Shown: positions 36,358 through 45,002, counted from the first letter of the stretch. The stretch is DNA of 64,000 nucleotides from Streptomyces sp. WZ-12 (GCF_028898845.1 NZ_CP118574.1:62001-126000), one strand, 5' to 3'. Numbers and translations: made by a program. Notes: generated from the letters alone by a model not told the origin.

Positions 36358-37188
36358 ATGATCCTCGTGACGGGCGCGACCGGCACCATCGGTCGGCATC
36401 TCGTGCGGGCACTCGCCGAGTCCGGCACCCGCTTTCGCGCGCTGGTGCGGGACACGGCCAAGGGACGGGAGTTGGGCTGCGAGTTCGCCGTCGGGGACTT
36501 TGACGATCCGGCGTCGGTGGCGGCAGCGCTGCGCGGCGTTGACCGGCTGTTGCTCAACAGTGGCGGTGCGCTGCCCATCGCCGGGCAGCAGCCGATGGTC
36601 CGGCAGCAGGCCAGCGCCATCGACTTGGCGCGGGCCGCCGGCGTGACCCAGGTGGTGAAGGTGTCGGCGTGGCAGCCCGGTCCGGCGGCCAAGCTCTCCG
36701 TGCGGGCGCACTGGGAGATCGAGGAACACCTCAAGGCATCCGGATTGGGGTGGTCGATGCTGCAACCCACCGGCTACATGCAGAACTTCTTCACCGGCGA
36801 AGGTGGCTTTGCGCACGGGAGTGCCGTGGCGGGCCCGTACGGCACGGGTCGGGTGGCGTACATCGACGCGTATGACGTCGCGGCTTGTGCGGCCGCGCTG
36901 TTGACAGGTCCGCCGAGGGACAGCGCGACGTACGCCCTCACCGGTGCGGAGGCCCTGACGCATGAGGAGATCGCCGGGAAGTTGGGAGTGCCGTTCCGCG
37001 ATCTGCCGCCGCAGGAAGCCGCCGCGGAACTCCGCGCAACAGGGCTGCCTGACTGGTTCGTTGAGGACCTGCTGTGGCTCCACGCAGATCTGGCGTCCGG
37101 CGGGATGTCCGAGGTGACGACGGCCGTACGGGATCTCACGGGACGGGCACCGCGCACGTTCGATGGGTTTTTGGCGGCGGGAGTGTAG
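36358..37188 (+). CDS. NAD(P)-binding NmrA-like SDR protein
   Basis: A 276-aa atypical short-chain dehydrogenase of the NmrA/HSCARG-like group. The Rossmann motif VTGATGTIGRHLVRAL lies at residues 4-19. Arg residues for NADP follow (RALVRDTAKG). AWQPGPAAKLSVRAHWEIEE and LQPTGYMQNFF are typical of quinone-reductase-like members (QorB type). No YxxxK pair is obvious, so it may be a redox sensor or quinone reductase. GGAGG sits five bases before the ATG. Confidence 0.83.
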   Translation: MILVTGATGTIGRHLVRALAESGTRFRALVRDTAKGRELGCEFAVGDFDDPASVAAALRGVDRLLLNSGGALPIAGQQPMVRQQASAIDLARAAGVTQVVKVSAWQPGPAAKLSVRAHWEIEEHLKASGLGWSMLQPTGYMQNFFTGEGGFAHGSAVAGPYGTGRVAYIDAYDVAACAAALLTGPPRDSATYALTGAEALTHEEIAGKLGVPFRDLPPQEAAAELRATGLPDWFVEDLLWLHADLASGGMSEVTTAVRDLTGRAPRTFDGFLAAGV

Positions 37189-37270
37189 GGGCAGGGCATG
37201 GGGCGAAGGTGTTGTCGTCGGGGTGGCTGCGATGCGGCGGTGGCGTCCGGTGGTCGTGTGAGGGGACGGG

Positions 37271-37801
37271 ATGGAGCGCAGGGCGGCGGCGGGCGGGGGT
37301 GCCGTGGCGGAGGTCATCGAGGACTGGGCGCGGGAGCGTCCGGAGTTGGACACCGCCCCGTTGGAGGTGCTGGCCAGGCTGCACCGTTCGTTCCTGCGGT
37401 ACAGCACCCGGCTCACGGCGTCGATCGAGCGTCACGGTCTCTCGGTGGCCGGCTTCGACGTGTTGACGGCGCTGCGGCGGTCGGGGCAGCCGTACCGGTT
37501 GACCGCGGGCCAGCTCGCCGATTCGGGGCTGGTGTCGTCCGCCGGGGTCACGTTGCGGATCGACCGGTTGGAGAAGGACGGGCTGATCGTGCGGGAGCGG
37601 GACGCGGCGGACCGGCGGGTGGTCTATTCGCGGCTCACCGACGAGGGGTTGGCGAGGGTGGACGAGGTGTTCGCCGAGCATCTGGACAACGAGCGGCGGA
37701 TGTTGGGTGGGATGTCGCCGGCCGAGTGCCGTCAGCTCGCGCGGCTGTTGGGCAAGTTGGAGCACTCGATCCTGGCGGCGGACGAGGACCTGTCCGACTG
37801 A
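37271..37801 (+). CDS. MarR-family transcriptional regulator
   Basis: A 176-aa MarR regulator. The winged helix is at about 50-115: RHGLSVAGFDVLTALRRSG, QLADSGLVSSAGVTLRIDRL (recognition helix), then the wing RERDAADRRVVYSRLTDEG. N- and C-terminal helices form the dimer. The start follows GGGACGGG. It is downstream of the SDR gene in the same direction and converges on the decaying Rieske locus; a regulatory link to the oxygenase is possible but not shown. Confidence 0.9.
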   Translation: MERRAAAGGGAVAEVIEDWARERPELDTAPLEVLARLHRSFLRYSTRLTASIERHGLSVAGFDVLTALRRSGQPYRLTAGQLADSGLVSSAGVTLRIDRLEKDGLIVRERDAADRRVVYSRLTDEGLARVDEVFAEHLDNERRMLGGMSPAECRQLARLLGKLEHSILAADEDLSD

Positions 37802-37818
37802 CGACGCGTGTCTGGGGA

Positions 37819-38832
37819 TCACTGGGGTGTGGCGGGGGTGGCCTGTTGTTGGGCCCGGGCCCAGTACAGGCGGCGCAGCCGGACCACGCCGAGATCGTGT
37901 TGGTAGAGGTTCTCGTGTTGGTCGGCGTCGGTCGGCATGGCTTCGAGCATGGTGCGGTCCTGTTCGAGGACCTCCCAGTGCCGTTCCTCGATGAGGGTCT
38001 TGTAGAGGAAGCGCCAGGTGTCGCGCTGCCAGCCCTGTACGCGGCGGTAGCGCCAGAAGAAGACGCCGGTGCGTTCGGCGTCCACCGGGCAGGTCATGCC
38101 GAAGGGGCCGCCGGGGCCGGCTGAGGGCGGATACGGAATGGAGAGGTCCACCCAGTCGACGCCGGTGCGGCACAGCTCGACCCAGTCGAAGTTGACGCCC
38201 CGTTGGTCGGTCTTCTCGAAGAACTAGCCGCGGTCGGTCTCGCGGATGCGGAACTTTGCGGTGGTGTCGCCGTCGTACATGGTGTGCGACTCGCGGTGCA
38301 GGAACGCGCCGTGCATGGGGTCGAGGAGGTTCTCCATTACGTAGCGCCAGGGGGCGTTCCACTCGGCGTGGCAGAGGATGGGTTCGATGTCGGGGTCGTC
38401 GAGGGGTTCGGGGAGGGTGAGGGGGACGGGTTCGGGGTGTTGGTCGTCGCCGAAGTAGGCCAGGATCGCGCCGGCGACCTCGCGGACCAGGAGCGAGGCG
38501 ACCAGTTTCCTGCCTTCGAGGGCGCAGCCGGGCAGGCCGGGGACGGACGAGACGGTGCCGTCGGTCTCGACCTCGACGCCGTGGTACCAGCAGGCGACCC
38601 GGTCGCCGAGGTGCTTGCCCAGGGACAGGGGCGCACCGCGGTGCGGGCATCGGTCTGCGAGCAGGGCGGGGGTGCCGTCGGAGCGGCGGAAGAGCAGCCA
38701 CTGTTCGCCGAGGACGGTGACCTTGTGCATGGCGCCGCGGGCGAGGGAGGTCGAGGGGGCGACGGGGTGCCATTGGTTGCGCAGGCCGTTGGCGTAGATG
38801 TGCTCGGCGGTGTCGGTGGTGGACAGCGGCAT
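37819..38832 (-). pseudogene. Rieske oxygenase (alpha-subunit-like) interrupted by an amber codon
   Basis: The reading frame of 337 codons encodes a Rieske non-heme iron oxygenase. The N-terminal half has the [2Fe-2S] motif CPHRGAPLSLG then CWYHG, and the iron-binding NLLDPMHGAFLHRES in the catalytic domain. At codon 203 (38224-38226) there is a TAG, directly before FFEKTDQRGVNFDWVE; the frame then continues without another stop to 37819, in good coding sequence. Translation would give only 202 residues. The single-base nonsense change indicates a recent pseudogene or a sequencing error; amber read-through cannot be excluded. Its ATG lies one base after the stop of a truncated neighbour (TGAGATG), which shows former coupling. 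Confidence 0.8.
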
Positions 38833-38833
38833 C

Positions 38834-38975
38834 TCAGGCTCCCAGGCGGTGCATCTCGGCGCGGAAGGACTCTTCGGTCCACGGGGTTCCGTCGGGTGCG
38901 GCTACCTGACGCGCGTTCAACCCGGCGATGATGTCGGTGAGTTCGTGGCCGTCCTGGGTGAAGATCTGTTCCAGG
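38834..38975 (-). pseudogene. 3' fragment of a small helix-turn-helix-like protein gene
   Basis: About 45 codons of good coding sequence: LEQIFTQDGHELTDIIAGLN, then ARQVAAPDGTPWTEESFRAE. From memory this resembles the short recombinase-like HTH proteins found directly upstream of Rieske oxygenase genes. It ends one base before the oxygenase start. Upstream of about 38975 the frame turns into the antisense of an MFS gene fragment, so the N-terminus is missing. Confidence 0.6.
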
Positions 38976-39137
38976 GGCGTCGTCCTCGGACCCCTCGTCG
39001 TCGGGGCGGTCCTGGCGGCGGGCGGCGGCCTGGCCGTGGTCTTCGCCCAACTGGCGGGCGTGGCGGCGGTGGGGGCGGTCATCGCCCTGTTCGCCGTCGA
39101 GACCAAGGGGCGGACGCTGGAGGACCTCAACTCCTGA
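38976..39137 (+). pseudogene. 3' fragment of an MFS transporter gene
   Basis: About 53 codons: two hydrophobic helices (LGPLVVGAVLAAGGGLAVVF; LAGVAAVGAVIALFAV) followed by ETKGRTLEDL, the standard cytoplasmic tail motif of sugar-porter-like MFS proteins, then a stop. Nothing of the preceding ten helices exists; the sequence is cut at the same point where the opposite-strand fragment begins. Confidence 0.7.
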
Positions 39138-39167
39138 GCCGCCCGCGGCGCGTGGCGGTCGGCCCGG

Positions 39168-39758
39168 TCACCGGTCCTCGTCCGCGCCGCCCGTCGGCCG
39201 CCCGGCCGCCTCGTCGAACAGTGGGAACAGCCGCGTGATCAGCGCGACCGGCCGGGCGCCGTCGGGCCGGGCCAGCGGCCGCTGTTCGCGCTCGCGGTAC
39301 GGGGCGAGCGCCGTGCGGACCGCGTCGGCGACCCGGCTCATCTCCTCGGGTGTCAGATAGGCGAGGGCGCTGAAGGCTTCGTCCCGGCGCCAGGCGGCGG
39401 GCGCCTCGTCCCGCCGCTCCAGCCAGCGCCGCCAACTCTCGTCCTCCAGCCCGCGGGCGAGGTCGTCGAACTCCTCCGCGGCCGGGCCGGCCTCGGGGTC
39501 GGGCCGCCGCAGTCGCCAGGGGCGGGCGCGACCGCCGTGGTGCGGGGCCTCCTCGATCCGGCCGTGGCGGGCGAGTTGGCGCAGGTGGAAGGAGCAGAGG
39601 CCGGAGCTGTGGCCGAGCCGGGCGGCCGCCTCGGTGGCCGTGACGGTGCCCACCTCGGCGAGCAGCTCCAACAGGGCTGTGCGGACCGCGTGTTGGGGCA
39701 GTCCCTGCCCGGTCGGCGAGGTCCTGCCGGGCGGGGCATCCAGGTCTTCTTCGGTCAC
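39168..39758 (-). CDS. ArsR-like winged-helix regulator
   Basis: A 196-aa regulator with an N-terminal winged helix: RTALLELLAEVGTVTATEAA, then RLGHSSGLCSFHLRQLARHG (recognition helix) and RIEEAPHHGGRARPWRL (wing). The C-terminal part (about 90-196) is helical with Trp/Arg-rich DESWRRWLERRDEAPAAWR and an RPVALITRLFPL tail. GTG 39758 is the plausible start; the frame extends to 39899 but into the divergent promoter. Its start lies inside a palindrome (39757-39768), and a second copy follows, implying autoregulation. It is divergent from a peptide deformylase gene. Confidence 0.83.
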   Translation of the reverse strand: MTEEDLDAPPGRTSPTGQGLPQHAVRTALLELLAEVGTVTATEAAARLGHSSGLCSFHLRQLARHGRIEEAPHHGGRARPWRLRRPDPEAGPAAEEFDDLARGLEDESWRRWLERRDEAPAAWRRDEAFSALAYLTPEEMSRVADAVRTALAPYREREQRPLARPDGARPVALITRLFPLFDEAAGRPTGGADEDR

Positions 39759-39784
39759 TTTGCAAAGTCTGCTACTTTGCAAAG
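39757..39784. promoter_or_regulatory. Two palindromic operators between the ArsR-like gene and def
   Basis: ACTTTGCAAAGT (39757-39768) is a perfect 12-bp palindrome covering the ArsR-like start codon. CTTTGCAAAG recurs at 39775-39784, 17 bp centre to centre. They stand out against the very GC-rich surroundings and are the probable binding sites of the adjacent regulator. Confidence 0.65.
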
Positions 39785-39873
39785 CGCCGCGCAAGCCCGG
39801 CCGTTCGGCATCCGCGCGGCACCGGCGGACCGCCGATCGCGAGATCCGCACGGCCCGACCCAGGGGGACAGCC

Positions 39874-40563
39874 ATGTCGCACCACGACCATCGACCCACC
39901 GCCCTCGCGCACCGATCCAGCGCCCCCGACCGACGCGTCCGCGTCCGCGTGCAGGGCGCCCCGGCCGACTCCTATCCCGCCCTGCCGCCGGAGGCCGAGC
40001 GCGGGTCGGTGCGTCGGATCACCGAGGTGGGCGAGGAGGTCCTGAGCCGTCCGTGCCGCGAGGTGACCGAGTTCGGCACCCCCGAACTCGCCGCGCTCAT
40101 CGACGACATGTTCCTGACCATGCACCTCGCCGACGGCGCCGGCCTGGCCGCCAACCAGGTCGGCGTCGACCTCCGGCTCTTCGTCTACGACTGCCCCGAC
40201 GACCACGGCACCCGGCACGTCGGCCACCTCATCAACCCGGTCCTCGAACTCCCAGGGCCCGGCCAACGCCGGCTCATCGACGACGCCGAGGGATGCCTGT
40301 CCGTCCCCGGCGCCACCATGGACGTCGCACGCACCGACCGCGCCGTGGCCCGCGGTCTCGACAAGGACGGCCGGCCACTGGTGATCGAGGGCACGGGCTA
40401 CTTCGCCCGCTGCCTCCAGCACGAGACCGACCACCTCGTGGGGCACACCTACCTCGACCGGCTCGCCACGCGCCAACGCAAGGACGCGCTGCGGCAGATG
40501 ACGGCCCGTCGGGCCGAGGTCTCCGCCCGACGGGCCAGCAAGGCGGCGGACCTGGGGCGGTAG
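39874..40563 (+). CDS. def: Peptide deformylase
   Basis: Removes the formyl group from new protein N-termini using Fe2+ or Zn2+. All three family motifs are present: GAGLAANQVG (88-97), EGCLSVPG (metal ligand C141) and QHETDHLVG (H183, catalytic E184, H187). At 229 aa it is longer than housekeeping enzymes because of a 40-residue Arg/His-rich N-terminal extension. ATG 39874 is fixed by AGGGGGA six bases upstream. The neighbouring divergent ArsR-like regulator and palindromes suggest regulated expression, which is unusual for a housekeeping deformylase. This may be a second or inducible copy, for example for resistance to deformylase inhibitors (inference). Confidence 0.93.
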   Translation: MSHHDHRPTALAHRSSAPDRRVRVRVQGAPADSYPALPPEAERGSVRRITEVGEEVLSRPCREVTEFGTPELAALIDDMFLTMHLADGAGLAANQVGVDLRLFVYDCPDDHGTRHVGHLINPVLELPGPGQRRLIDDAEGCLSVPGATMDVARTDRAVARGLDKDGRPLVIEGTGYFARCLQHETDHLVGHTYLDRLATRQRKDALRQMTARRAEVSARRASKAADLGR

Positions 40564-40571
40564 CGCCCTGA

Positions 40572-40594
40572 CGCCCTCTCCCCCTCCGAGGGCG
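40572..40594. terminator. Bidirectional hairpin between def and the Uma2 gene
   Basis: A 7-bp perfect stem (CGCCCTC with its complement) and a 9-base loop fill the 34-base gap between two convergent stop codons (40563 and 40598). Confidence 0.6.
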
Positions 40595-40597
40595 GGC

Positions 40598-41155
40598 TCA
40601 CAGCCCCCCGGTGTCGAGGTCGATGCCGAACGGATCCGGGATGCGGACCGGCGACCCGTAGGGGTGCGGGCCGTCGGTCCGGGCGTAGCCGAGGCGGCCC
40701 GGGCCCGAGTAGAGGGTGAGGGACCGCTGTTGACGGTCGACCAGGAGGTAGAGCGGCGCGCCGTACTCGGCGTACCGCTGGCGTTTGACGACCCGGTCGG
40801 TGTCCTCGTCCGCCCCCGAGGTGACCTCGACGACGAGGAGGGTGTCGACCGGTCGCAGCGCCGCGCCGCCCTTCGCCGCGGCGGCCGGGACGACGGCGAG
40901 GTCGGGGACGTACCAGTTCGCCGAGCCGGGGAGGTCGAGGTTGCCGGAGCCGATCACACAGCCCAGCTCCCGCGCCCGGGCGCGGATCTGCTCGCGGAGG
41001 GCGTCGGCGACGGCCTCGTGGTCCCAGTCGGGCGGCGCGGCGTCGATGACCCCCTCGATGATCTCCGCCCGGTCGTCCTTGAGGTGCTGGATGGCGTATT
41101 TCAGGGCACGTTCGGGGTCGATGCCGTTGCTGTAGTCGACGGGCGCGTCACTCAC
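40598..41155 (-). CDS. Uma2-family (PD-D/ExK-like) putative endonuclease
   Basis: A 185-aa Uma2/DUF820 protein, a restriction-endonuclease fold very expanded in streptomycetes and of unknown function. The fold residues are visible: YVPDLAVVP (Asp of the PD motif), TLLVVEVTS (acidic residue on the central strand) and RVVKRQRYAEYGAPLYLLVD (basic residue and the Tyr helix). The start is GTG. It stands alone, convergent with the deformylase gene. Confidence 0.88.
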   Translation of the reverse strand: MSDAPVDYSNGIDPERALKYAIQHLKDDRAEIIEGVIDAAPPDWDHEAVADALREQIRARARELGCVIGSGNLDLPGSANWYVPDLAVVPAAAAKGGAALRPVDTLLVVEVTSGADEDTDRVVKRQRYAEYGAPLYLLVDRQQRSLTLYSGPGRLGYARTDGPHPYGSPVRIPDPFGIDLDTGGL

Positions 41156-41432
41156 CAGAACCGTCCTAGGGCGCGGGGGCGGCTTGCGCCCTCAACCTAA
41201 CGCCCCGGCCCGGGTGAGCGCGGGGCGACGGGCGCACTGCGGTCACCTGGGCGGCAACCCGCGCGCCCCGGTGCGCCCCGCTCCTCCGCCGGGCGTCCGA
41301 ATCAAGGCGTAGTTTCACCCCAATCCTCGGGAGCGGAGCTGTGCAAGCCGAGGTTCCCGTGCTGGCATGCGGTCGTCATCCACTCCTGGTGTGCCCGCAC
41401 CGCGGGTCCAGGACGACCGGAAGGAAGAGCCC

Positions 41433-42086
41433 ATGCTCAGCGCCCTCAGTACCGGTGCCGCAGCGGCCGCCTTGCTCCTCGGATCGGCATCCCCCACCGC
41501 ACCGGCGCGGTTCGGCGACGACCCGCCGACCGGCAACATCACCATCGACGTGGCCACGGTCAACGGCTCGGGATGCAGACCCGGCAGCGCCGCCGTGGCG
41601 GTCGCCCCCGACAACACCGCCTTCACCGTCACCTACAGCGAGTACCTGGCGCAGGTGGGCGGCGCCAGCAAGCCGACCGACGCCCGCAAGAACTGTCAGA
41701 TCGCCCTCAACGTGCACGTCCCGCAGGGCTTCACCTACGCCATCGCCCGGGCCGACTACCGCGGCTACGCCTCGCTCGTCCAGGGGGCGAAGGGCCTGGA
41801 GCAGGCGAACTACTACTTCCAGGGCCAGCCGGAGACGGCCCACAGGGCCCACACGTTCGCCGGCCCGTACAGCGACAACTGGCAGACCTCGGACGAGACC
41901 GACCTCAACGCCCTGGTCTACGCGCCCTGCGGCGAGGAGCGTTACCTCAACATCAACACCGAGCTGCGGCTGGACGGGTCCGCGGCGGACCCCAAGACCA
42001 CCAGCTACATGGCGATGGACTCCACCGACGGCAGCATCAACACCTTGTACCACTTCGCGTGGAAGCAGTGCCCCGCGTCGAAGTAG
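41433..42086 (+). CDS. Secreted DUF4360 protein
   Basis: A 217-aa exported protein of family DUF4360, common in streptomycetes and fungi, function unknown. The start at 41433 is set by GGAAGGAAGAG; the Sec signal peptide covers about residues 1-28 (MLSALSTGAAAAALLLGSAS). Mature features are NITIDVATVNGSGCRPGSAA, CQIALNVHVPQGFTYAI, and a C-terminal CPASK; four cysteines probably form two disulfides. It is transcribed alone, with a hairpin downstream. Confidence 0.85.
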   Translation: MLSALSTGAAAAALLLGSASPTAPARFGDDPPTGNITIDVATVNGSGCRPGSAAVAVAPDNTAFTVTYSEYLAQVGGASKPTDARKNCQIALNVHVPQGFTYAIARADYRGYASLVQGAKGLEQANYYFQGQPETAHRAHTFAGPYSDNWQTSDETDLNALVYAPCGEERYLNINTELRLDGSAADPKTTSYMAMDSTDGSINTLYHFAWKQCPASK

Positions 42087-42125
42087 CGCCACTGCGTGGC
42101 GAGTTGGCCGGATCACCGTAGGCCA

Positions 42126-42155
42126 GGGGCCCGTACGCTGCGGCGTGCGGGCCCC
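42126..42155. terminator. Hairpin between convergent DUF4360 and amidohydrolase genes
   Basis: A 13-bp stem (GGGGCCCGTACGC against GCGTGCGGGCCCC, one G-U pair) with a 4-base loop lies between the two stop codons and may serve both genes. Confidence 0.65.
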
Positions 42156-42185
42156 GACACGGAGGCGACGACGGCTACTGGCCGT

Positions 42186-43412
42186 TCAGCCCGCGGCCGG
42201 CCCGGCGGTCGCCGCCGTGGTCGTCAGGCGGCGGTCGGCGAGTTCGGTCAGCAGGGCCGCCTGGCGGTACAGGACGCGGTCGTCGAAGACGGCCCGCGGC
42301 GAGTGGTTCATCGGCGCCTGCTGCCAGTCGGCCCCTTCGGGGGCGGCGCCCACCAGCAGCATCGCGCCGGGGACGCGCCGCAGGACGTGGGCGAAGTCCT
42401 CGGAGCCGTTGGTGGGTTGCGGGGACTCCCACACCTCGTGGGGCGGGAAGAGGTCGCGGGCGGTGGTCAGGGAGAAGGCGGTCTCGCCGGCGTCGTTGAC
42501 GGTGACCGGGTAGTGGTGCTGGTACTCGACCTCCGCGTCCAGGCCGTGGGCGGCGGCGATCGAGCGGACCAGGCGGGGCAGGCCCGCGGCGAGCTGTTCC
42601 TGGGCGCGCTCGGAGTAACTGCGCACCGTGGCCTGGAACTCGGCGGTGTCGGGGATGACGTTGGCCTGGGTCCCGGCGTGGAAGCTGCCGATGGTGACGA
42701 CGACCGGGTCGAAGATGTCGAAGGTGCGGGTCACCCAGGTCTGCACCGCGGTGACCATCTCGCAGGCCGCCGGGACGGGGTCCTGGGCCGCGGCCGGCGT
42801 GGAGGCGTGGCCGCCCTTGCCGCGCACCGTCACCGTCAGCAGGTCGGAGGCGGAGGTGATGGTGCCGGCGCGGGTGATGACCACGCCGCCGGGCACCTGG
42901 TTGGACGCCACGTGCAGCGCGTACGCGGCGGCGAGCGGCTTGCCCGCCGCCTCCAGGACTCCCTCCTCGATCATCGCGCCGGCCCCGTTGTGGCCCTCCT
43001 CGCCGGGCTGGAACATGAACACCACGTCGCCGTGCAGGCGTTCGCGGCGGTCGGCCAGCAGCGTGGCCGCGCCGACGAGTCCGGCGGTGTGCAGGTCGTG
43101 TCCGCAGGCGTGCATCCGGCCGGGGGTCTCGGAGGCGTACGGCACCCCGCTCTCCTCGGTGACCGGCAGGGCGTCCATGTCGGCGCGCAGCAACACCGCG
43201 CCTCCGGGCCGGCCGCCGCGGAGGACCGCGGTCACCGAGGTGAGGTCCCGGCCCAGGCTGATCTCCAGCGGTAGGCCGTCGAGGGCCGTGAGCACCTTCT
43301 CCTGGGTGCGCGGCAGCGTGAGCCCCAACTCCGGTTGCCGGTGCAGCGACCGGCGCAGCCGCTCCAGTTCGGGTTGCAGTTCCTTGGCGCGTTCCACTGC
43401 CGACATGCCCAT
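42186..43412 (-). CDS. M20-family amidohydrolase (hippurate/IAA-amino-acid hydrolase-like)
   Basis: A 408-aa cytoplasmic metallo-amidohydrolase. Motifs: RADMDALPVTEESG (metal-binding H/D region), HACGHDLHTAGL (two metal ligands), FQPGEEGHNGAG (catalytic Glu pair) and FHAGTQANVIP. It probably releases amino acids from N-acyl conjugates. Three in-frame ATGs lie at 43418, 43412 and 43406; 43412 has AGGA at a good distance. The divergent AsnC-type regulator 116 bases away suggests control by an amino acid or acyl-amino-acid ligand. Confidence 0.87.
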   Translation of the reverse strand: MGMSAVERAKELQPELERLRRSLHRQPELGLTLPRTQEKVLTALDGLPLEISLGRDLTSVTAVLRGGRPGGAVLLRADMDALPVTEESGVPYASETPGRMHACGHDLHTAGLVGAATLLADRRERLHGDVVFMFQPGEEGHNGAGAMIEEGVLEAAGKPLAAAYALHVASNQVPGGVVITRAGTITSASDLLTVTVRGKGGHASTPAAAQDPVPAACEMVTAVQTWVTRTFDIFDPVVVTIGSFHAGTQANVIPDTAEFQATVRSYSERAQEQLAAGLPRLVRSIAAAHGLDAEVEYQHHYPVTVNDAGETAFSLTTARDLFPPHEVWESPQPTNGSEDFAHVLRRVPGAMLLVGAAPEGADWQQAPMNHSPRAVFDDRVLYRQAALLTELADRRLTTTAATAGPAAG

Positions 43413-43528
43413 TCCCATTCCTGTTGCCCGGGGGTTGCCTGGTACGGTCCGGCCGTACCCGGTCCAGGCTGTGGCTTTTGCCGACCTGCGGCCGCAATTC
43501 GCCGGAAACACGCAAGGAGGGGCTCATC

Positions 43529-44614
43529 GTGCAGGATTCCGGGCGAGCACCTCGGACCCTGGATCATGTCGATCAGGCCCTGGTGCACGCCCTGCAGATC
43601 GCGCCGCGGGCCAGTTGGGCCCGGATCGCATCCGTCCTCGGTCTGGACGCCGTGACGGTGGCCAGGCGCTGGCACCGGCTGACCGAGTCCGGCGCCGCCT
43701 GGATCAGTTGCCATCCGGCGCCGGTTCTGGCCGCCTCGGGCCAGGGGTGTCTGGCGTTCGTCGAGGTCGACTGCGCCCCCGACCGGCTCCATCCCGTCGC
43801 CCGCGCGCTGGCCGCGGCCCCGCACGTCGCCGCGCTCTCCCACGTCAGCGGCGACCGGAGCCTGCACCTGAACGTGATGGCCCGGGACCTGGCCGCGCTC
43901 TCCCGCTGGGTGACCCGCGGTCTCGCCCCGTTGGACGGGGTCCTGGGGGTCCACACCCACCTGGCCGGACCGGTGCACACCGAGGGCAGCCGCTGGCGGC
44001 TGCGGGCCCTGGACGGGCAGCAGGTCGCCCAACTCGCCGCGGCCGCACCCCGCACGCGTACCGACACCCCCGCCTTCACCCTCGACGGCCTCGACCAACG
44101 GCTGGTCACCGCGCTGTCGGTGGACGGTCGGGCCACCTACCGCGCGCTGGCGGAGCAGTGCGGCGCCAGTCCCGACACGGTGCGGCGCCATGTCAACAGG
44201 CTGTTCGCGGCGGACATGCTGCACGCCCGGTGCGAGGTCGCCCGCCCGCTGTCGGAGTGGCCGGTCGCGGTGTCCCTGTGGGGGCAGGTGCCGGCGGCCA
44301 AGCTTCGGGAGGTGACCCATCGGGTCACCGGCATGCGCGAGGTCCGCCTGTGCGCCAGCGTCATCAGCCGCCACAACCTGCATCTGGTCGCCTGGGTGCG
44401 CTCGCTCGACGACGCCCAGCGCTTCGAGGTCCGACTCGCCGAACGGGCCCCCGATTTGACCGTCACCGACCGCGCGGTCGCACTGTGGAGCATGAAGCAC
44501 AGCGGTCATCTCCTCGACGAGGAGGGCTACCGGGTGGGGGCGACGCCTTTGGCGCTGTGGGACGAGGAGGGGGCGGAGCCGACCGGGCCGGTTCCGGGTG
44601 CGGCTTCGGGGTGA
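43529..44614 (+). CDS. Lrp/AsnC-type regulator with two tandem AsnC modules
   Basis: A 361-aa regulator with two copies of the AsnC layout. The first helix-turn-helix is at about 15-60 (LVHALQIAPRASWARIASVL, then DAVTVARRWHRL), followed by a RAM-like domain. The second is at about 190-235 (LVTALSVDGRATYRALAEQC, then SPDTVRRHVNRLFAADML), with another RAM-like domain after it. The usual AsnC protein is about 150 aa with one set. GTG 43529 follows AAGGAGGGG by seven bases. It lies divergent to the M20 amidohydrolase and most likely regulates it. Confidence 0.87.
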   Translation: MQDSGRAPRTLDHVDQALVHALQIAPRASWARIASVLGLDAVTVARRWHRLTESGAAWISCHPAPVLAASGQGCLAFVEVDCAPDRLHPVARALAAAPHVAALSHVSGDRSLHLNVMARDLAALSRWVTRGLAPLDGVLGVHTHLAGPVHTEGSRWRLRALDGQQVAQLAAAAPRTRTDTPAFTLDGLDQRLVTALSVDGRATYRALAEQCGASPDTVRRHVNRLFAADMLHARCEVARPLSEWPVAVSLWGQVPAAKLREVTHRVTGMREVRLCASVISRHNLHLVAWVRSLDDAQRFEVRLAERAPDLTVTDRAVALWSMKHSGHLLDEEGYRVGATPLALWDEEGAEPTGPVPGAASG

Positions 44615-45002
44615 CGCTCCGGCGCGGGTGGGCATCGACGACGCCTCCCGCTGCAACGCCCCTGCCATAACGGCAAGTTGGACTCCGATACCACACGCCT
44701 ACACGGCGATTGCCTGACATTCGGGCACTGTTGATGACACATCAGGCATGTCACTCCGGACGGTTCGACATAAGCGAACCCGACCGGAGCAGCACGCGCA
44801 TGACCTGAACAGGCCGCTCTCCAGGGGAAGTTGACCCGCATTGATGAAAACGGTCACCAGATACACATCCGGCGAGGCGGCGAGGGCGTCGGGCGGAGCG
44901 TTCCGCTTCACCGTGGCGGCCGTCGCGTGCACTTCGGGCATCCCGGCTGAACCTTGTCGCGACACACAAGAACACGGCGGCGCAAGGGAAAGGAGGCGAA
45001 CT

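Noticed and set aside
38224..38226. Pyrrolysine or programmed amber read-through in the Rieske gene
   Set aside because: No read-through element or pyrrolysine context; the neighbouring gene decay makes a simple nonsense mutation or sequencing error more likely.
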